Positions 45,101 to 53,755 of a stretch of 64,000 nucleotides of DNA are shown here, piece by piece (position 1 is the stretch's first letter; each line of letters starts with the position of its first letter). The stretch is from an uncultured Chlorobiaceae bacterium (GTDB lineage: Bacteria > Bacteroidota > Chlorobiia > Chlorobiales > Chlorobiaceae): contig CAILRB010000014.1 of assembly GCA_903836465.1 (NCBI GenBank), forward strand, positions 1 through 64,000, written 5' to 3'. The translations under genes and the position numbers were made by a program. The notes under the pieces are model-generated. The model worked only from the letters and a program-made list of their open reading frames with translations, did not search any database and was not told where the DNA came from.

Positions 45101-45630
45101 AGACTGCTCTTGGTTTGAGCAGCAAAGAAGGCGCAGTGTATAAAACAATTTCAAGGCATTGGGTTATTCTTGACACGCTGCAGCAGATGCTCACAGCAAC
45201 TGGTTCACTGAATCTGAACCTCATCGACGACTGGCTGATGAGTGATGCGCTTCGGGCAATTTACCCTGAATCAGGCATGATCGGCATTCCGGGTGAACAT
45301 CTTCCCGACCTGCTCGCCTGCCTGCTCACTCCAAAAAATAAGACCGAGCCTGATGAAACTCCTGAAGAGCGTTTGCTTGCTTTCATACAATCAGTGAACA
45401 GCGTCAACAGGCTGCATCTGGGCCGCCTGCTGCAATTTGATGAACGTCATAACAAAACATGGTTCCGCGAACAGCGCTTCAGCGTACTTGTGGCCTGGTT
45501 TATTATGCAGGAGTTACTGAACGACCCGAAAACTGCAATCGCCGAATGGATTGAAGCCTCGGAAAAACTCGACATGCAGACCTTCCTTTCAGGGTATGAG
45601 ATGGGAGAGTTACTCCGGGAAAAAGATTAG
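42175..45630 (+). CDS. Very large GH13 alpha-amylase-family protein
   Basis: An 1151-residue protein with a central (beta/alpha)8 GH13 domain at about residues 330-760. Conserved regions are DMVPNH (Asp418), IIRFDAAM with the nucleophile Asp538, LLAEAFW with the acid/base Glu603, and FMNNPDED with the third catalytic Asp664. The usual NHD of the fourth region is NPD. The 330-residue N-terminal and roughly 390-residue C-terminal parts are mostly helical and match nothing I recognise. No signal peptide is seen, so it likely acts in the cytosol, perhaps on glycogen or maltodextrin; the substrate is unknown. No ribosome site is visible. Confidence 0.85.
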   Translation: MTIKQNPPVLQNKEHFYVNRKARELFHLTDPEFLSLPGSAQESLKTSERQAAVINDFLIKQKGADTKPVLPAQLHGMKLLHALFHSIMSKAIALRQPNFLDNVYGTLIELLSSKQSEQYLNRFITSFPTPKIYAGAESPAEWLKQQNNKTDVLEESFLVWLNNQNPALEQFSDLLNDETLTKESAYQKLIMTMRSSMQAMGPVGPDDLDLAELLFMPIRHAPTSILEQLRYIRLNWGELLDESPFWELLAGAINYIEDEDKYLFFEQIAHEKALRNDGYEFEKAAHVPDYTFDDANAPANYSVDSSWMPEVVMLAKSTYVWLDQLSKIYRRPVHRLQDIPDEELDAIADRGFTALWLIGLWQRSFASQKIKQIHGNPEAKASAYALEKYDISDDIGGYEGYLNLMHRAKQRGVRLASDMVPNHTAMDSELVRNNPDWFLSAHTPPYYNYSYNGPNLSNDPRYGIYLEDGYWNRSDAAVAFKRIDYLTGDTRYIYHGNDGTMMPWNDTAQLNFLSAEVREGVIQQILHVARMFPIIRFDAAMVLAKRHIQRLWFPLNGHTAGVPSRSSYSMSMAEFDAAIPEEFWREVVDRIHQEVPDTLLLAEAFWMLEGYFVRTLGMHRVYNSAFMHMLKKEDNAKYRYLIKNTLEFDPEILKRYVNFMNNPDEDTAIEQFGRGDKYFGVCMMMLTMPGLPMFGHGQVEGFTEKYGMEYAKAYYDEQPDEHLVWRHYHEIFPIMKKRPLFAEVCNFFLYDVYSPEGIVNENIFAYSNRLGIETALVVFNNCFEQATGWIKMSVGYRQHGEIRQSSLSEGLNLSNQHNTFVVFKDHTSGLEFIRSCQEIADRGLLVAVDGYKYNVFLDFREVHPSKLRPYYQLAAELNGGGTPSIELAALTISLSPLHRIITAALVPDETKATLEEETFETTLVTLLETVARQFSELMEKPLDVPENLAAQATELYNQALLLPDLLKKNSDSRKIQTALGLSSKEGAVYKTISRHWVILDTLQQMLTATGSLNLNLIDDWLMSDALRAIYPESGMIGIPGEHLPDLLACLLTPKNKTEPDETPEERLLAFIQSVNSVNRLHLGRLLQFDERHNKTWFREQRFSVLVAWFIMQELLNDPKTAIAEWIEASEKLDMQTFLSGYEMGELLREKD

Positions 45631-45665
45631 GACACAAGTTCCGGTTACAGAAACTGGTTTTTTAA

Positions 45666-45710
45666 CTATAAACAGAAAAGCCCGGCTTTGCCGGGCTTTT
45701 CTGTTTATAG
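45666..45710. terminator. Strong bidirectional terminator between the GH13 gene and petB
   Basis: A 21-bp perfect stem (45666-45686 with 45690-45710) and a 3-base loop have a GC-rich core AAGCCCGGC/GCCGGGCTT. T-rich outer arms on both strands suit termination of both convergent genes. Confidence 0.9.
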
Positions 45711-45729
45711 TGTGTAGCAAGTTTATTAC

Positions 45730-47016
45730 TTACCAACCATATTCTGCAAGAACACGATAGGTATTAATAAGCAGGAACGCCAGAAAGACAAGACCGAGCA
45801 TGGTAAAGATCGGGCTTTTCTCTTCTCTTGAAGCCTTGAAGTCAATGAATGGAACAAGAATCCACACAAGAGCGCCAACAGTAATAAGAGCAATGGCAAC
45901 AAGCTCTCCACCCTCAAACTTGAGATCTTTGAGCAACTGGAACTGTGCCCAGAAATACCATTCTGGTTTAATGCCCATAGGTGCAGGATTAAGGGCATTG
46001 GCTTTCACACCGATTCCCCATGGAAATACTGCTGCAAGGTAAACAAGGAGGACAAAACCAATGATCCATCCGATAGCATCCTTGGCAAGGAATGTTGGGA
46101 AAAACTTCTCGTATCCTTTGATCATCCCTGATTCCTTGTAGCCGATAGGAGCTGAAGTACCAAGAACCTGAACAAGAAGCAGATGTGCTGAAAGCACCAG
46201 CATGAGAAGACCAGGAAGAAGCACTACGTGCAGTGAGAACATACGGGTTAGTGTTTCGCCGCTGACCTCTTCACCACCACGAAGAATATTGACAAGGAAT
46301 GCGCCGCCTGGAGCTACTTTTGGAGTTTCTGTACCAACCTGGGTTGCAAAGAATGCAAGTTCGTTCCAGGGAAGAAGGTATCCGGTAAAGCCAAAACCGA
46401 GGCTGAGCACAAGAAGCACAAAACCGCTAACCCACATAAGCTCACGTGGTTTACGGTATGACTTCATGAAGAAAGTACTGAACATGTGAATAAAGGCCAT
46501 CAGAACCATGAGGTTTGCAGACCATGCATGAATCTGGCGGATAAGCCAGCCAAAAGAGATCTCTCGCTGGATAAAGACAAATGAAGCAAAAGCCTCAGCT
46601 TCAGTTGGCTTATAATACTGCATGAGCAGCAAACCGGTGATAATCTGAATAAGGAAGAAAAACAGGGTAAGGCCACCAAAATAATACCAGAATGAGAGCC
46701 TGTGCTTTGGAACTTCTTTTTTCTTCAGATAATCGATTACCGGCAGCATGACATAAAAGCGCTCCTGAAACCATGCGCTAACGGAACTGATTCGAGAATC
46801 CTTGTAGGGATTTGAATCCGCCCGTTCTACAGGTGGTTTATAGACGCCGCTGTTCGATACAGCAGGTTTTGCTGCACCAGAAGCGGCCTGCTTGGCAGCG
46901 CCCGGAGCGGCGGGTTTTGCAGCACCAGAAGCAGCCTGCTTGGCAGCGCCTGGAACGGCGGGTTTCGGCTTGGCTGGATCACTTCCTGCCATAGCGTTCT
47001 GATTGTTTTCAGCCAT
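45730..47016 (-). CDS. petB: Cytochrome b of the Rieske/cytochrome b complex (fused b6 and subunit IV type)
   Basis: A 428-residue integral membrane subunit of the menaquinol-oxidising complex. Haem ligands are His pairs in [18 protein letters not shown] and [20 protein letters not shown], 14 residues apart as expected. The Qo-site motif PEWYFW is in [16 protein letters not shown]. About eight membrane helices are visible. The N-terminal 50 residues are an unusual Ala/Pro/Lys/Gly-rich extension made of a 16-residue repeat ([16 protein letters not shown]). It lies 35 bases after petC on the same strand. It oxidises quinol and hands electrons to the Rieske centre. Confidence 0.95.
   Translation of the reverse strand: MAENNQNAMAGSDPAKPKPAVPGAAKQAASGAAKPAAPGAAKQAASGAAKPAVSNSGVYKPPVERADSNPYKDSRISSVSAWFQERFYVMLPVIDYLKKKEVPKHRLSFWYYFGGLTLFFFLIQIITGLLLMQYYKPTEAEAFASFVFIQREISFGWLIRQIHAWSANLMVLMAFIHMFSTFFMKSYRKPRELMWVSGFVLLVLSLGFGFTGYLLPWNELAFFATQVGTETPKVAPGGAFLVNILRGGEEVSGETLTRMFSLHVVLLPGLLMLVLSAHLLLVQVLGTSAPIGYKESGMIKGYEKFFPTFLAKDAIGWIIGFVLLVYLAAVFPWGIGVKANALNPAPMGIKPEWYFWAQFQLLKDLKFEGGELVAIALITVGALVWILVPFIDFKASREEKSPIFTMLGLVFLAFLLINTYRVLAEYGW
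46865..46960 (-). repeat. 48-bp tandem repeat in petB coding the Ala/Pro/Lys-rich N-terminus
   Basis: Two near-identical 48-bp units (46865-46912 and 46913-46960) differ at few positions, and a degenerate third copy begins at 46961. Each encodes 16 residues of the type [16 protein letters not shown]. The period is a multiple of three, so copy-number changes keep the frame. Confidence 0.85.
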
Positions 47017-47051
47017 CTTTCCTGACTCCCTTGGTTTTCACGAATTAAAGG

Positions 47052-47597
47052 TTAAGCTTTTGAGATAATGATATTTTCCCCTTCAACCCTTGCTTTAAAT
47101 ACTGGTAAGGGTAAAGGCTGCGGACCAGAGATGATTTCTCCTGTCTGTTTGTATTTTGCTCCATGACAGGGGCAAGCCAGAAGATTTTGGGCATTATCCC
47201 AGTGGACAAGGCAGCCAAGGTGCGTACAGACAGCACTACATGCCGTAAGCTTGCCGTTATCGTTAACAACAATGACCTTGTCTTTGTTGAACTGGAAAAT
47301 TTTCCCGCTTTTTGCAGGTACTTCAGCAGCTTTTCCGACAACCATCTCACTCTTGTTTGAAAATTGCTTGACAGGAGGGATGATATACTTGATCACAGGG
47401 TAGAGAGTTGATATGGCTACGGCTGCCCCAATACCCCCGACAACTTTTCCAAGAAAACTGCGACGCTCGAAATCAACCTCCTTCAAGCCTTGCTCCCGAG
47501 GCTTACCGCCGGAAACTGAGCCGGATGAAGAAGGAGAAGCACCTTCTCCAAGTGCGCCCAGCCTGGACGGGCTCTTGAAATTACCTTGTTGTGCCAT
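47052..47597 (-). CDS. petC: Rieske iron-sulfur protein
   Basis: A 181-residue protein with a twin-arginine-type membrane anchor (ERRSFLGKVVGGIGAAVAIS, about residues 43-62). The [2Fe-2S] domain has CTHLGC and CPCHG as cluster ligands, followed by GPQPLPLPVF. The first 40 residues are a Gly/Ser-rich cytoplasmic extension. AAGGAGATAG precedes the start. It forms an operon with petB. Confidence 0.96.
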   Translation of the reverse strand: MAQQGNFKSPSRLGALGEGASPSSSGSVSGGKPREQGLKEVDFERRSFLGKVVGGIGAAVAISTLYPVIKYIIPPVKQFSNKSEMVVGKAAEVPAKSGKIFQFNKDKVIVVNDNGKLTACSAVCTHLGCLVHWDNAQNLLACPCHGAKYKQTGEIISGPQPLPLPVFKARVEGENIIISKA

Positions 47598-47665
47598 TAC
47601 AACCTATCTCCTTTTTAAATATTTTGTTATAAAATCAAAAAACAAAGACAACCTGTCGTTTCAAC

Positions 47666-47682
47666 AATAACCAATCGTTATT
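47666..47682. promoter_or_regulatory. Operator-like dyad upstream of petC
   Basis: AATAAC (47666-47671) and GTTATT (47677-47682) form a perfect inverted repeat with a 5-base spacer, 69 bases before the petC start. It could be a regulator site in the petCB leader or a short hairpin after crtC; no regulator is known. Confidence 0.3.
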
Positions 47683-47760
47683 CTTTTTGGTAACCCTTAA
47701 CGTCGACTTCTATTGTTTTAATCCAGGGGCGTTTAAACAGATAGTAAATTTATAATTTTT

Positions 47761-48891
47761 TCATCGATTATTCCAATCTAAAGAACGCTTAAAACTATTA
47801 TAACTCTTGTACATGATCGACGGTTCTCCATCACGCCAGATTCGGCTACAGGTGAAAAAACGCATAAATCTGGATTGCAGACGGACCGGATTGAGAAATT
47901 CAGATATACCTCTGACTCCATCAAGATTCCTGCCATCTATCTGCAAGGAGATATCAGATTCAAACCTGAGATAAAACGGGCCTGAATCAAGCACTTTATG
48001 GTGGTGAATTTTAAGATGAGTGTTCTCATGGTACAAAGAAAGATCCCTGCTGTGAACGGGAGCAAAAAAACCGAATCTGAAATTGCTCTCATGAAAACGC
48101 ACCGTCTCATGCACTACTACTGTATTACTCGTATTGTCCTGAAGAAGCAACAGTGCAAGTGGCTGATAATCGTTATTTTTAAAAAAAACCACGTAATAAA
48201 TCAGGTCGAAATGCTCAGAAAAAGCTCGCCCCCAATACCATCTGGAAATGTACTCCTGCATGGGAACAGCGCCGAGGTTATGATCATGATAGCCAATGGC
48301 CTTGACAGGAATCGTGCGAACTGCACCATCCGGTTGTTCAACAATTTCAATCGTCCCCTCCACTTCAGCCTTGGGTACCCGTAAAAGCCACTGGTGATGA
48401 GGGACCCTGCCGTCGTTGTTTGTATCTTTTTTTTCATAGACAATCCTCTGACCGGCCCTGAACAAGAGGGTCGCCTTAATATCCTTACGACGGGCCGGAA
48501 AAGAAAAATCAATATCAAGAGAGTATTCGTCCTTCAGGATATTATAAGTAAACCTGTTTTTTTCGAACCGAACACCTATAGCAGAGAGACTGCTTTCAAA
48601 AAGCTCCTGACAACCTTCCTTCATGAAATTAACGATCTCATGCCCATTTTCATACAACTGGAAACTGAAGCCAGAGTAATTGGACGGAAGAGGAGTTGTT
48701 GTTGTAAGCCGTTTTTTCCATTTCTCATAATGATTTGTGTAATAAGGAGAAAAAGGAAAACCGCAAAACCATATAAGCACAAACGAAAAACCGCTCAATG
48801 AGTCTTCCGCATCAAAATACCACCACTCATAAGCACCGGGCTCACGCAAATCGTGCCAGACTTCCTGATCGAGCTGCGTAGAAATATTCAT
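47761..48891 (-). CDS. crtC: Carotenoid 1,2-hydratase (hydroxyneurosporene synthase family)
   Basis: A 376-residue CrtC-family protein that adds water across the terminal C1-C2 double bond of acyclic or monocyclic carotenoids. Signatures are GAYEWWYFDAEDSLSGFSFV near the N-terminus, WLLRVPKAEVEG, GYHDHNLGAVPM (about residues 206-217, likely acid residues) and WYWGRAFSEHFDLIYY. In green sulfur bacteria the product would be hydroxychlorobactene or hydroxy-gamma-carotene. It is upstream of petC on the same strand, 163 bases away. A tRNA gene lies 148 bases upstream of its start. Confidence 0.88.
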   Translation of the reverse strand: MNISTQLDQEVWHDLREPGAYEWWYFDAEDSLSGFSFVLIWFCGFPFSPYYTNHYEKWKKRLTTTTPLPSNYSGFSFQLYENGHEIVNFMKEGCQELFESSLSAIGVRFEKNRFTYNILKDEYSLDIDFSFPARRKDIKATLLFRAGQRIVYEKKDTNNDGRVPHHQWLLRVPKAEVEGTIEIVEQPDGAVRTIPVKAIGYHDHNLGAVPMQEYISRWYWGRAFSEHFDLIYYVVFFKNNDYQPLALLLLQDNTSNTVVVHETVRFHESNFRFGFFAPVHSRDLSLYHENTHLKIHHHKVLDSGPFYLRFESDISLQIDGRNLDGVRGISEFLNPVRLQSRFMRFFTCSRIWRDGEPSIMYKSYNSFKRSLDWNNR

Positions 48892-49039
48892 GCGGGAAAG
48901 CTGTGATATTCAAACACGGAAGCATGAAGTGACACCGGGCGTGACATATAAGAGCTGGGTAAGGTGAACTGAAGGAAAAAAGGGGTGGACATGAATGTTG
49001 TAACCTTGCCAACATAAGGGAAAATGCCGTCAAAAGGTG

Positions 49040-49112
49040 TGGACAGAGAGGGAATCGAACCCACGACACAAGGATTTTCAGTCCTTTGCTCTACCAACTG
49101 AGCTATCTGTCC
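49040..49112 (-). tRNA. tRNA-Phe (anticodon GAA)
   Basis: A 73-nt cloverleaf on the minus strand. The acceptor GGACAGA pairs with TCTGTCC, discriminator A is at 49040, and there is a D-arm (GCTCAGTTGGTAGAGC), an anticodon loop CTGAAAA with GAA at 49079-49077, and a T-arm GTGGGTTCGATTCC. CCA is not encoded. Confidence 0.96.
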
Positions 49113-49172
49113 TTTAAACATGATGCAAAATATAGGAAAAAATCTTTTTGCATCAAAAGAAAAAGCTAACAA

Positions 49173-49200
49173 TACAGAACCCGTTTTTGCGGGCTCTGTA
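49173..49200 (-). terminator. Terminator downstream of gltX
   Basis: An 11-position stem with one A-C mismatch (TACAGAACCCG at 49173-49183 with CGGGCTCTGTA at 49190-49200) lies 15 bases past the gltX stop. The minus strand beyond it is T-rich. Confidence 0.65.
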
Positions 49201-49214
49201 GTAATCCTGCAAAA

Positions 49215-50723
49215 CTAAACAGGAACGCTGATTTTTTCGATACCTGTCAGGATGCGTCTGATCACCGTCTCCTTACCGAGTACCTCAAGCATGTGATAAA
49301 GGCTCGGACCAAAACTCACGCCTGAAGCAAGTATTCTCAGAGGATGAATGAGCACTGCGGCTTTAATCCCCTTTGGGACAACAAATTCCTTAAGGTGTGC
49401 TTCAATGTTGTCTGCACTGAACTCCTCAAGAGTGTACAGGATGTCGGTAAACTCACGAAGAAGAGCATTGGTCTCAGCCACCCAACGCTTCCTGACGGCC
49501 TCATCATCATAAGTTTCAGGCTCAAAATAGAAGTACGAGGAGAAAGTTACAAATTCATGTTCAAACCCGACACGCTCACGCATGAGTTCTATAACTTTTT
49601 CAAGATAGGTATCGCTGGTAATAATCTCCTCGGGCATCAGTGACTTTTTTTCTTCAAGTTCAGCCAGAAGAAGTGGTTTTATGACCTCGACAAGCTGCGC
49701 TGTCGGCCTGTTTTTGATGTACTGTTTTTCAAGCCAGTTGAGCTTGTCGACATTAAACACCGCACCGGCCTTGCCTACCCGTTCAAGCGAAAATTTGTCG
49801 ATAAGCTGCTGCATACTGTAGACCTCCTGCTCGCTGCCCTCGCCTTCATTCCAGCCAAGCATGGCTACAAAATTGATGATCGAATCACTGCTGTACCCCT
49901 TGCGGATATAATCTTCCACCGCAACATCACCCTGCCTTTTACTGAGTTTTGAACGATCAGCATTAAGCAATAGCGGCAGGTGAGCAACCTTTGGAGGCTC
50001 CCAGCCAAAAAACTCATAGAGCAGAAGATGCTTGGGCATAGAGGAAAGCCACTCCTCACCTCTGATGATGTGGGTAAATTCCATCAAGTGATCGTCGATG
50101 ACGCTGGCGAAATGATAGGTCGGAAAACCATCAGATTTCATCAGGATCTGGTCATCAATTGTCGAAGAATCAAATTCAACCGGGCCTCTGATAATATCTT
50201 CAAACCAGACCGAAACATAATCGGGCACTTTCATGCGGATAACATAGGGACCGCCCTCATCCAGTTTTTTTCTAATCGCACTCGGCGGCATGCAGCCACC
50301 CATCTCTTCAGGCAACCACTTTCTGTTATATTTCGGCTGGAGACCCTGCTTTATCTGAAGCTGACGATTTTCTTCAAGCTCCTCATGCGTAGCAAAACAG
50401 TAGTAGGCATGATTATCTTCAAGCAGTTGACGGCAATACCTGTCGTAGATATCAAGCCTTTCGGACTGAATATAGGGCCCGAAATTTCCGCCATGTTCAG
50501 GACTTTCATCAGCAACAATCCCAGCCCATTCAAGGGTCTTGATAAGATCTCTCTGTGCTCCCTCTACCTTTCGGCTTTGATCGGTGTCTTCAATTCTGAT
50601 AATGAAGTCTCCATTCATTTTTTTTGCAAACAGGTAGTTATACAATGCGGTTCTTAATCCGCCTACATGTAAATATCCTGTTGGAGAAGGTGCAAACCTG
50701 GTTCTAACCCTTTGACCAACCAT
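49215..50723 (-). CDS. gltX: Glutamyl-tRNA synthetase
   Basis: A 502-residue class-I synthetase. The HIGH region is [19 protein letters not shown] and the KMSKS region is SKLSKRQGD (about residue 249). The C-terminal helical anticodon-binding domain follows. The frame extends 12 codons upstream, but [16 protein letters not shown] is the natural start. Glutamyl-tRNA also feeds the C5 pathway to bacteriochlorophyll in this group. 247 bases upstream (50724-50970) are AT-rich and hold the divergent gltX and ftsH promoters; I see no gene there. Confidence 0.97.
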   Translation of the reverse strand: MVGQRVRTRFAPSPTGYLHVGGLRTALYNYLFAKKMNGDFIIRIEDTDQSRKVEGAQRDLIKTLEWAGIVADESPEHGGNFGPYIQSERLDIYDRYCRQLLEDNHAYYCFATHEELEENRQLQIKQGLQPKYNRKWLPEEMGGCMPPSAIRKKLDEGGPYVIRMKVPDYVSVWFEDIIRGPVEFDSSTIDDQILMKSDGFPTYHFASVIDDHLMEFTHIIRGEEWLSSMPKHLLLYEFFGWEPPKVAHLPLLLNADRSKLSKRQGDVAVEDYIRKGYSSDSIINFVAMLGWNEGEGSEQEVYSMQQLIDKFSLERVGKAGAVFNVDKLNWLEKQYIKNRPTAQLVEVIKPLLLAELEEKKSLMPEEIITSDTYLEKVIELMRERVGFEHEFVTFSSYFYFEPETYDDEAVRKRWVAETNALLREFTDILYTLEEFSADNIEAHLKEFVVPKGIKAAVLIHPLRILASGVSFGPSLYHMLEVLGKETVIRRILTGIEKISVPV

Positions 50724-50970
50724 AATGAGCGTCGTACTTGTTAATTGTTGAGAGTGCAAGTATTACAAGAGCAGTGAATTTAACAAAAACTCAGTGCTTT
50801 TAGTCACAAGATAACAGATTAACCTGAAAGTCTTGAATCCAATGGCAACAGATGCTAATTTTCGGTATGATCGCAATATTTAAATAAACTTTTTATTTTC
50901 ACTTGTCATTTTACTTTTAATTACTGTAATTTAAGTAAGTTACATTTTACATTATTATTCTGCCTATTTT

Positions 50971-52956
50971 ATGTCTGAAAATCCAGTAAAGAAGCCTGAA
51001 AAAGACGCTTCCCGCAATAAATTCAAACCGGTAAACGACGATGAACGCGGCTCAGGATGGTTTCAGGGAAAAGGCGAAAACCCGCAGGGAAAGTTTCCAC
51101 GTTTTCTCCTTTTTATGATGTTCGGGCTTTTGATGCTTTTTATGTTTCAACGATTTTTTGCAAGCCCGAACAACCCTGAAATCACTTATAACGAATACAA
51201 ATCTCTTCTTTCCAGATCGCTTGTCACCGAAGTGACAGTGAAGACGTTTGAGGATAAATCAGCAATCCTGAACGGAAAACTCAACGCACCTGCGCAGTTG
51301 ATGCTTGTCAACAGCACAAGCCTGCAGACTGATCGCTTTGCTGTTCGAATTCCATCATTCTCCCTTGAACAGGCCGACCTCCTCGCCGACAAGGGAATCC
51401 GGCTCAAGGTTGAAGAAGGCTCCAGTGGTCTGAACACTTTTATTGTGCTTTTCGCCCCATGGCTCATCTTTGGCCTTATCTATTTTTTTCTGATCAGAAA
51501 GATGAACGGGCAAAACGGAGCACAGGCCAAAAATATTTTCAGCTTCAGCAAAAGCCGTGCAAAGCTTGTCAGCGAATTTGATGTTAAAGTCACGTTTAAT
51601 GATGTCGCTGGCGTTGATGAGGCAATTGAAGAGCTGCAGGAAACCGTAGAATTTCTGACGAATCCTGAAAAGTTCCAGAAAATCGGTGGCAAAATACCAA
51701 AAGGCGTTTTGCTGCTGGGTCCTCCCGGCACCGGCAAAACCCTTCTTGCCAAAGCAATTGCAGGAGAAGCGAAAGTTCCTTTTTTCTCCATATCCGGCGC
51801 TGATTTTGTTGAAATGTTTGTTGGGGTTGGTGCGGCAAGGGTGAGGGATCTGTTTGAACAGGCAAAGAAAAATGCTCCATGTATTGTTTTTATTGATGAA
51901 ATAGATGCGGTCGGGCGCAGCCGGGGAGCTGGCCTTGGTGGAGGACACGATGAAAGAGAGCAGACCCTGAACCAGCTTCTTGTCGAAATGGATGGATTTA
52001 CGACAAATGAGAATGTCATCCTTATTGCTGCAACAAACCGGCCTGATGTTCTTGATACCGCACTGCTACGGCCAGGCAGGTTTGACCGCCAGATTACCAT
52101 CGACAAGCCTGATATCCGGGGACGTGAAGCTATTTTATTAATTCATACCCGTAATACGCCTCTTGATATAAGTGTCGATATCAACGTCCTTGCAAAAAGC
52201 TCACCAGGATTTTCCGGTGCTGATCTTGCGAACCTTGTCAATGAGGCCGCACTTCTTGCCGCTCGACATGAGCAGGAACTTATTACTGCCGAGAATTTTG
52301 AGCAGGCTCGCGACAAGATTCTGATGGGCCCTGAAAGAAAAAGCATGTTTATTTCTGACGAGCAGAAAAGGCTCACGGCCTATCACGAAACTGGTCATGT
52401 GCTTGTTTCAATGTATACGAAGGGTTCTGATCCTATACATAAGGTCACCATCATTCCAAGGGGAAGGAGTCTCGGGCTTACTGCTTACCTGCCGCTTGAG
52501 GATCGCTACACACAGAATAAAGAGTACCTGCTTGCCATGATTACCTATGCGCTTGGCGGAAGAGTTGCCGAAGAACTTATTTTTAATGAAACCAGTACTG
52601 GTGCCGCAAACGATATTGAAAAGGCCACCGATATTGCCCGCAGAATGGTGCGACAGTGGGGAATGAGCGAAAAAATCGGACCGATCAATTACGGTGACAG
52701 CCATAAGGAGGTCTTTCTTGGAAAGGATTACTCACATATTCGCCAGTACTCTGAGGAGACTGCTCTCCAGATCGATATAGAGGTGCGAAATATTATCATG
52801 GGGTGCATGGATAATGCCAGAATTATTCTCAGCGAGAAAAGCGATCTTCTTCACCGGATTGCAAAAATACTTATCGAAAAGGAGTCTCTCAGCGCAATCG
52901 AAATAAAAGAGATTACAGGCCCCGAGCAAGCGGCATTCGACCTTGCAACATCATAA
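50971..52956 (+). CDS. ftsH: ATP-dependent zinc metalloprotease FtsH
   Basis: A 661-residue membrane AAA+ protease. Two membrane segments ([15 protein letters not shown] and [19 protein letters not shown]) flank a periplasmic domain. The AAA module has Walker [11 protein letters not shown] (about residue 249), Walker [16 protein letters not shown] and the SRH region [19 protein letters not shown]. The zinc site is HETGH (about 472; HEAGH in many homologues), with the third ligand in the [14 protein letters not shown] region. It degrades misassembled membrane and short-lived proteins. The TauE-like gene follows after 10 bases. Confidence 0.97.
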   Translation: MSENPVKKPEKDASRNKFKPVNDDERGSGWFQGKGENPQGKFPRFLLFMMFGLLMLFMFQRFFASPNNPEITYNEYKSLLSRSLVTEVTVKTFEDKSAILNGKLNAPAQLMLVNSTSLQTDRFAVRIPSFSLEQADLLADKGIRLKVEEGSSGLNTFIVLFAPWLIFGLIYFFLIRKMNGQNGAQAKNIFSFSKSRAKLVSEFDVKVTFNDVAGVDEAIEELQETVEFLTNPEKFQKIGGKIPKGVLLLGPPGTGKTLLAKAIAGEAKVPFFSISGADFVEMFVGVGAARVRDLFEQAKKNAPCIVFIDEIDAVGRSRGAGLGGGHDEREQTLNQLLVEMDGFTTNENVILIAATNRPDVLDTALLRPGRFDRQITIDKPDIRGREAILLIHTRNTPLDISVDINVLAKSSPGFSGADLANLVNEAALLAARHEQELITAENFEQARDKILMGPERKSMFISDEQKRLTAYHETGHVLVSMYTKGSDPIHKVTIIPRGRSLGLTAYLPLEDRYTQNKEYLLAMITYALGGRVAEELIFNETSTGAANDIEKATDIARRMVRQWGMSEKIGPINYGDSHKEVFLGKDYSHIRQYSEETALQIDIEVRNIIMGCMDNARIILSEKSDLLHRIAKILIEKESLSAIEIKEITGPEQAAFDLATS

Positions 52957-52966
52957 CGCTCCGTTC

Positions 52967-53332
52967 ATGAATTTCATTGGACTACTTGGTATCGGCATAG
53001 CTGCAGGACTTCTCTCAGGAATGTTCGGTGTTGGAGGTGGAGTCATCATCGTCCCGGCGATGGTTCTGCTTTACGGGATGACCCAGCAAAGCGCTGTTGG
53101 AACATCACTGATTGCGCTCCTACTTCCTGTAGGCCTTCTTGGTGTGATCGAGTATTATCGTTCCGGAAAAATTTCCACTGAAAATATCTGGATTGGCCTT
53201 ATCATTGCTGCAGGGCTTTTTGCCGGAGCTTATTTCGGCGCAAAAATAGCAACACATCTTTCAAGTGACCTGCTGCGTAAAGCTTTTGCCGTTTTTATGG
53301 GAATTGTTGCTCTTCATTTATGGTTTAAATAA
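52967..53332 (+). CDS. Half-length TauE/SafE-family membrane protein
   Basis: A 121-residue protein with four hydrophobic segments and the family motif GLLSGMFGVGGGVIIVPAMVLL (quoted part: GLLSGMFGVGGGVIIVPAM). LYGMTQQSAVGTSL and AGAYFGAKIATHL follow. TauE/SafE exporters usually carry two such halves in about 250 residues; this is one half, so it probably works as a dimer. Substrates in the family are sulfur-containing anions, which fits a sulfur oxidiser but is not proof. The start at 52967 follows ftsH by 10 bases; an upstream in-frame ATG lies inside ftsH. Confidence 0.82.
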   Translation: MNFIGLLGIGIAAGLLSGMFGVGGGVIIVPAMVLLYGMTQQSAVGTSLIALLLPVGLLGVIEYYRSGKISTENIWIGLIIAAGLFAGAYFGAKIATHLSSDLLRKAFAVFMGIVALHLWFK

Positions 53333-53369
53333 AATTAATACCTGATAATAACCCGAACCAACCATAGCC

Positions 53370-53678
53370 ATGGCAAACACTACCACAAAAGCCGATCTGG
53401 TCAATGTTATTGCCCACAAAACCGGCCTCACAAAAAACGAAACTGAATCTGTAGTTGATGGCCTGTTTGAAGGTATCATTGATTCTTTGAAAACCGGAAA
53501 ACGAATTGAAATAAGAGGTTTCGGTTCATTCAATATCCGACATAAAAATTTCCGACAGGCAAGAAACCCGAGGACAGGTGAAAAGGTGACAGTTGAGCCG
53601 AAAAATGTGCCAACATTCAAAATTTCCAAGGAATTCAAACACGCGGTAAGTGAAAGCCTTAAAAACATTGGCGAGTAG
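53370..53678 (+). CDS. HU/IHF-family DNA-binding protein
   Basis: A 102-residue nucleoid protein. TKADLVNVIAHKTGLTKNET is the N-terminal dimer helix region. GKRIEIRGFGSFNIRHKNFR precedes the DNA-bending arm ARNPRTGEKVTVEPKNVPTF with the intercalating Pro. It resembles HU/IHF of Bacteroidota/Chlorobiota. It follows the TauE-like gene by 37 bases and is likely also transcribed alone. Confidence 0.93.
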   Translation: MANTTTKADLVNVIAHKTGLTKNETESVVDGLFEGIIDSLKTGKRIEIRGFGSFNIRHKNFRQARNPRTGEKVTVEPKNVPTFKISKEFKHAVSESLKNIGE

Positions 53679-53755
53679 CTTTTCCTGCAAGTTTTCAGCG
53701 AAGAAAATTGCAACCCTTTTTTTAGTGGTCTTTGGGGAGATATGTTCAAAAACCG

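Noticed and set aside
49980-50657. 225-codon plus-strand frame opposite gltX
   Set aside because: It is antisense to the catalytic part of a complete synthetase.
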